Shown here: piece by piece, positions 61,101 through 64,000 of the stretch
How the letters are laid out: every line of letters starts with the position of its first letter
How positions within the stretch are numbered: the first letter of the stretch is position 1
DNA from: an uncultured bacterium
GTDB taxonomy: Bacteria > Bacillota > Clostridia > Oscillospirales > Ruminococcaceae
Assembly (NCBI GenBank): GCA_905215965.1
Contig: CAJMSD010000012.1
Coordinates: 12,578 to 76,577, forward strand
Direction: 5' to 3'
Length of the DNA stretch: 64,000 nt
Made by a program: the position numbers and the translations under genes
The notes under the pieces: generated by a model
Told to the model about the DNA's origin: nothing
The model's input: only the letters and a program-made list of their open reading frames with translations
The model's database searches: none

Positions 61101-63137
61101 ATGAGAAACAACAAATTCTTAGGCTTTTTCAGCGCCGCCCTTACTTTTTCTGTTTTTGCGGCAGCATGCAGCAGCGATTCGGTAAACAGCTCTGATTCAA
61201 AAAGCAAGACCTACGAATCATCACTAAGTAATGTAGTTTCGGAATCCGGCAGCACAGAGAAAAAAGCCGATTCATTACAGTGTTCAAGCAATATCGAAAA
61301 CGTCTTTTCCGACCGCGATCTTAGCGGCGAGTATGATGCACCCGACTGCGAGATCACGTTATCGGGCGACAGCGCAGCTGTTTCCGGAAACGGAGCAGTT
61401 GAATCCGATGGAAATATAAGCATTACCGAAAAAGGCGTTTATCTTGTCTCAGGAAAGCTTAACGACGGCAGCATTATAATCGATACCGACGAAAAGGTTC
61501 AGCTTGTGCTGAATAACGCCGAGATCAGCTGCTCCGATTCGGCTGTAATTTACGCTAAAAATTCGCAAAAGCTTTTCATCACTGTTCCCGAAAATACCGA
61601 AAGTACTCTCTCGGACGGCACGGAATACAAACTAAGCTCCGAGTCAGAAAACGAACCGGACGCCTGCATATTCAGCGCCGACAGTCTTACCGTCAACGGC
61701 AAAGGAACTCTCAACATAAACGGCAGCTACAACGAGGGCATAACCTCAAAAGACGATATCGTCGCAGCCGGCTGTACTATAAATGTAAATTCGGCAGGCA
61801 ACGGTATCAAGGGCAAAGACAGCATTGCTCTGTATGACGCTCGGCTGAATATAATCTCCGGCAAGGACGGTTTGAAAACCACAAATTACAAGGACGAGGA
61901 GCTTGGCTTCATTTACAGTGTTGACAGTTCTGCGGATATCGTTTCTGAAGAGGACGGCATTCAAGCCGAAACCGAGTTCATTTCCGAAAACAGCAATTTT
62001 AGCATAACTTCGGGCGGAGGTTTCGAAAATGCGGAGCAAAAAACCGATAACGAGTTTATGAAGCCTAACGGCGGAGGCGACTTTCGCAGAGAAGAAAACC
62101 TCTACCCAAATGATCAGATCACGGCCTCCGACAGCGATTCGATCAGCACAAAGGGAATCAAAACTGCTTCTCTGATGCTTATCAAAGGCGGAAGTTTCAA
62201 TATAAACGCTGCCGATGACGCTCTTCATTCAAGTTCAAGCCTGTCAATATCGGGAGGAACTTTAAATCTCGCTTCCGGTGACGATGGTATTCACGCTGAT
62301 TCGCAGCTTGATATCTCCGGCGGTGACATAACGATCACCGATTCTTACGAGGGAATCGAATCCGCACAAATCAATATTTGCGGAGGAAATATAAAGGTCA
62401 ATTCATCGGACGACGGATTAAACGCAAATAACGGCTCGGCTGAAGCAACAGCTGCCATAAGCATAACAGGCGGCAATATCTGCGTTAATTCGGGCGGTGA
62501 CGGTCTCGACTCAAACGGAGATATTTGTATAAACGACGGAACGGTTCTTGTGAACGGTCCGACAAACGACGGCAACGGAGCACTGGACAGCAACGGAGAA
62601 ATCAACGTAAACGGCGGAATACTCGTTGCAGTAGGAAGCTCGGGAATGGCTGAAGCTCCCGGTACAAATTCCGCGCAATGCTCGGCATCATTTAATTTGC
62701 CCGATACTCAGGAAGGCGGAACGCTTGTTACCGTCTGCGATGAGGAAGATGAAGAAATACTGAGCTTTATGGCTGAGAAGCAGTTCAGCTCTGTAATAGT
62801 CAGCACTCCCGATATCATAGAGGGAGAAACATATACTGTTTACTGCGGCGGCACAACTGCTGCAAACGAATTATTCGGCGGACTTTACGAATCCGGCGGA
62901 TATAACGGAGATTCGGATTACTCGTCCGATGTTACAGCGGCCAATTCCGACACAATTGGAGGATTTCATATGGGTATGCAATTTCCCGACGGTGAAAACG
63001 ATACTCCACACGATTTTCAGCCGCAAGACGGTGACTCGGACAGGTTTCATGAACCTCCGACAGGAGAAAACGGTATGCCGGAAATGCCCGACGACCGTGT
63101 TGCTCCGCCTGATGCTCCCGACAGAAACGCGCAGTAA
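61101..63137 (+). CDS. Cthe_2159-type (DUF4353) carbohydrate-binding lipoprotein
   Basis: 678 residues. Lipobox FAAAC (about Cys23), Ser-rich linker, then a right-handed beta-helix from ~85 to ~540 with repeated short turns such as SLSISGGTLNLASGDDGIHA, LDISGGDITITDSYEGIESA, INICGGNIKVNSSDDGLNAN. This is the Cthe_2159 family, named after a Clostridium thermocellum protein reported to bind cellulose and polygalacturonic acid. A Gly/Asp/Pro-rich C-terminus (~600-678) follows. No catalytic residues identified. Surface-bound; divergent from the wall-anchored giant protein, suggesting a shared adhesion role. Confidence 0.85.
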   Translation: MRNNKFLGFFSAALTFSVFAAACSSDSVNSSDSKSKTYESSLSNVVSESGSTEKKADSLQCSSNIENVFSDRDLSGEYDAPDCEITLSGDSAAVSGNGAVESDGNISITEKGVYLVSGKLNDGSIIIDTDEKVQLVLNNAEISCSDSAVIYAKNSQKLFITVPENTESTLSDGTEYKLSSESENEPDACIFSADSLTVNGKGTLNINGSYNEGITSKDDIVAAGCTINVNSAGNGIKGKDSIALYDARLNIISGKDGLKTTNYKDEELGFIYSVDSSADIVSEEDGIQAETEFISENSNFSITSGGGFENAEQKTDNEFMKPNGGGDFRREENLYPNDQITASDSDSISTKGIKTASLMLIKGGSFNINAADDALHSSSSLSISGGTLNLASGDDGIHADSQLDISGGDITITDSYEGIESAQINICGGNIKVNSSDDGLNANNGSAEATAAISITGGNICVNSGGDGLDSNGDICINDGTVLVNGPTNDGNGALDSNGEINVNGGILVAVGSSGMAEAPGTNSAQCSASFNLPDTQEGGTLVTVCDEEDEEILSFMAEKQFSSVIVSTPDIIEGETYTVYCGGTTAANELFGGLYESGGYNGDSDYSSDVTAANSDTIGGFHMGMQFPDGENDTPHDFQPQDGDSDRFHEPPTGENGMPEMPDDRVAPPDAPDRNAQ

Positions 63138-63187
63138 TTAAATTAACGCCATCCACAATTTTTTCATATAAACCACCCAAAAGCAAG

Positions 63188-63224
63188 AGCCGCTCCGACG
63201 TTCAATCGGGGCGGCTTCTGCTTT
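63188..63224 (+). terminator. Terminator of the Cthe_2159-type gene
   Basis: AGCCGCTCCGA / TCGGGGCGGCT (one wobble), then TCTGCTTTTC. It overlaps the end of the minus-strand DUF3267 gene. Confidence 0.75.
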
Positions 63225-63828
63225 TCCTGTAAAGTATACAACCGTATTTTTCCGGATAAATAAGTATCCTGATCTTTTCACTTCCAACGGACAGCCTGAG
63301 AACATTAAGCAGGATTATAAAATCATCGCTGCAAACAGGCACAGCGCAAATGCCTGCAACAAACATGAACATTCCTCCTCTTATAGATCCCGAAATAAGA
63401 GGAATTGCCACGGTCAGTAACATTGGCATGAGCAAACCGGTGATATAGGCTCCGATGCCCATAGATTCTCGCAGGATAACAAACGGCTTACGCGTAATTC
63501 TGCCAAGTCTAACGCTGACAGAGCTCCAGCCGCCTTTGAGAACAATGCTCCAGCCAAAGGCATGAAGGTACTCATGAAGGTAAATAAATGCAAGAACTAT
63601 CGCGGCAAGAGCAATAAGAGTTGCGAATTTTCTTGAATATAAGTAGCTGCTGAACTGCGAGCTGCCGCAAATTTTTATCGCGGTCATAAAAGCGAATACC
63701 GAAAAAATTACAGATATCACAATTTGAGAGCAGCGAGTAAAACAAAGCTGATGTTCATCATATCCGTCGTCAAGAAGCTGACTGCGCATTTTGGAAAAGA
63801 CATTTATCCGCTGCTGTTCATCACTCAT
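63202..63828 (-). CDS. DUF3267 putative membrane zinc metallopeptidase
   Basis: 208 residues. Four or so hydrophobic segments and a zincin motif HEYLHAFGW (HExxH) in the second, as in DUF3267. Start ATG 63828 is preferred: AAAGGAG stands seven bases upstream, and the open frame before it reads as noise. Substrate unknown. Converges with the Cthe_2159-type gene. Confidence 0.85.
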   Translation of the reverse strand: MSDEQQRINVFSKMRSQLLDDGYDEHQLCFTRCSQIVISVIFSVFAFMTAIKICGSSQFSSYLYSRKFATLIALAAIVLAFIYLHEYLHAFGWSIVLKGGWSSVSVRLGRITRKPFVILRESMGIGAYITGLLMPMLLTVAIPLISGSIRGGMFMFVAGICAVPVCSDDFIILLNVLRLSVGSEKIRILIYPEKYGCILYRKSRSRPD

Positions 63829-63898
63829 TTGGATTCTCCTTTGAAGTAATACATAATCAGTATTCACTGCAAAGGATAAAAAATTCATTGCAAATAAA

Positions 63899-63925
63899 AA
63901 AGTCCTTCCTCAAAGGAAGGACTTT
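63899..63925 (-). terminator. Terminator after the 5S rRNA (rRNA operon end)
   Basis: AAAGTCCTTCCT / AGGAAGGACTTT, twelve pairs with a three-base loop and a run TTTTTTATTTG on the minus strand, directly downstream of the 5S gene. Confidence 0.88.
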
Positions 63926-63932
63926 AGTAAAA

Positions 63933-64000
63933 GCCGGCGAAGATCTATCTTACCGGGCCGTTGCCAGCCAAGTATTTTCGACGCAAGAGAGCTTAACTGC
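63933..64000 (-). rRNA. rrf: 5S ribosomal RNA (3' part, cut by window edge)
   Basis: Minus strand reads GTTAAGCTCTCTTGCGTCGA, then AAATACTTGGCTGGCAACGG, CCCGGTAAGATAGATCTTCG and CCGGC, the 3' two-thirds of a clostridial 5S rRNA, and is followed by a strong terminator. The 5' part and presumably 23S/16S lie to the right, outside the window. Confidence 0.88.

Overview
The window comes from a low-to-mid GC Firmicute, most likely a cellulosome-forming Ruminococcus (Oscillospiraceae) of the R. flavefaciens / R. champanellensis kind. Two secreted proteins end in type I dockerins (a GH44 glucanase and a leucine-rich repeat protein). There are spore-germination genes, two T-box leaders, Ruminococcus-like Thr-rich linkers, and canonical TTGACA-N17-TATAAT promoters. 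The species is an inference from these traits.

Layout, left to right. 1-2.3 kb: a 5'-truncated GH44-dockerin cellulase. 2.6-7.1 kb: a polA / zinc-ribbon / rimI / tsaD operon. 7.2-10.4 kb: an LRR-dockerin surface protein. 10.5-13.5 kb: a gerA-gerB-gerC type germination operon whose C gene is short. 13.5-17.2 kb: small lipoprotein, Cys-rich protein, cytidylate-kinase-like protein, CPBP protease and Nudix genes. 17.3-21.2 kb: a DUF421/DUF4363 pair diverging from a three-gene operon with a SpoIID-like domain and peptidoglycan-binding repeats. 21.3-25.4 kb: GTP-dependent PEPCK, then rplM-rpsI with an L13-type leader, then a DUF2225 gene. 25.6-33.4 kb: rpoB-rpoC on the minus strand. 33.7-36.6 kb: thrS, separated from its T-box by a broken RAYT-type transposase gene. 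36.6-42.8 kb: GH95, GH26 and GT2 genes and an LRR/zinc-ribbon gene. 42.8-47.2 kb: Cys T-box, cysE-cysS-walJ-rlmH and a membrane protein. 47.3-52.8 kb: CorC-like, tcdA, rodA, yifB and a membrane protein. 53-54.1 kb: a CorA-like metal transporter behind an elaborate leader. 54.2-60.7 kb: a 2164-residue cell-wall-anchored protein with long poly-Thr stretches. 61.1-63.8 kb: a Cthe_2159-type carbohydrate-binding lipoprotein and a DUF3267 protein. The right edge cuts through a 5S rRNA on the minus strand, so an rRNA operon lies beyond it.

How the parts fit: GH44, GH95, GH26, the dockerin proteins, the Thr-rich wall protein and the Cthe_2159 lipoprotein make up a plant-fibre attachment and degradation inventory. 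The ger genes and the SpoIID/peptidoglycan-binding operon point to a spore-forming lineage. The rest is core translation, transcription, wall synthesis and RNA modification.

The strongest unusual signals are: (1) the corA leader, with a 16-codon upstream ORF carrying Asp-Pro at codons 4-5, a hairpin that masks the Shine-Dalgarno, and a second hairpin that would bring it closer to the AUG; (2) a RAYT-type transposase relic lodged between the thrS T-box and thrS, with two inverted REP-like palindromes built into its reading frame; (3) near-identical palindromic promoters in front of polA and the GH95 gene; (4) a perfect-consensus promoter inside the rpoB leader pointing away from rpoB; (5) an RNA polymerase with both a Cys-rich insertion in beta' and a long acidic tail on beta.
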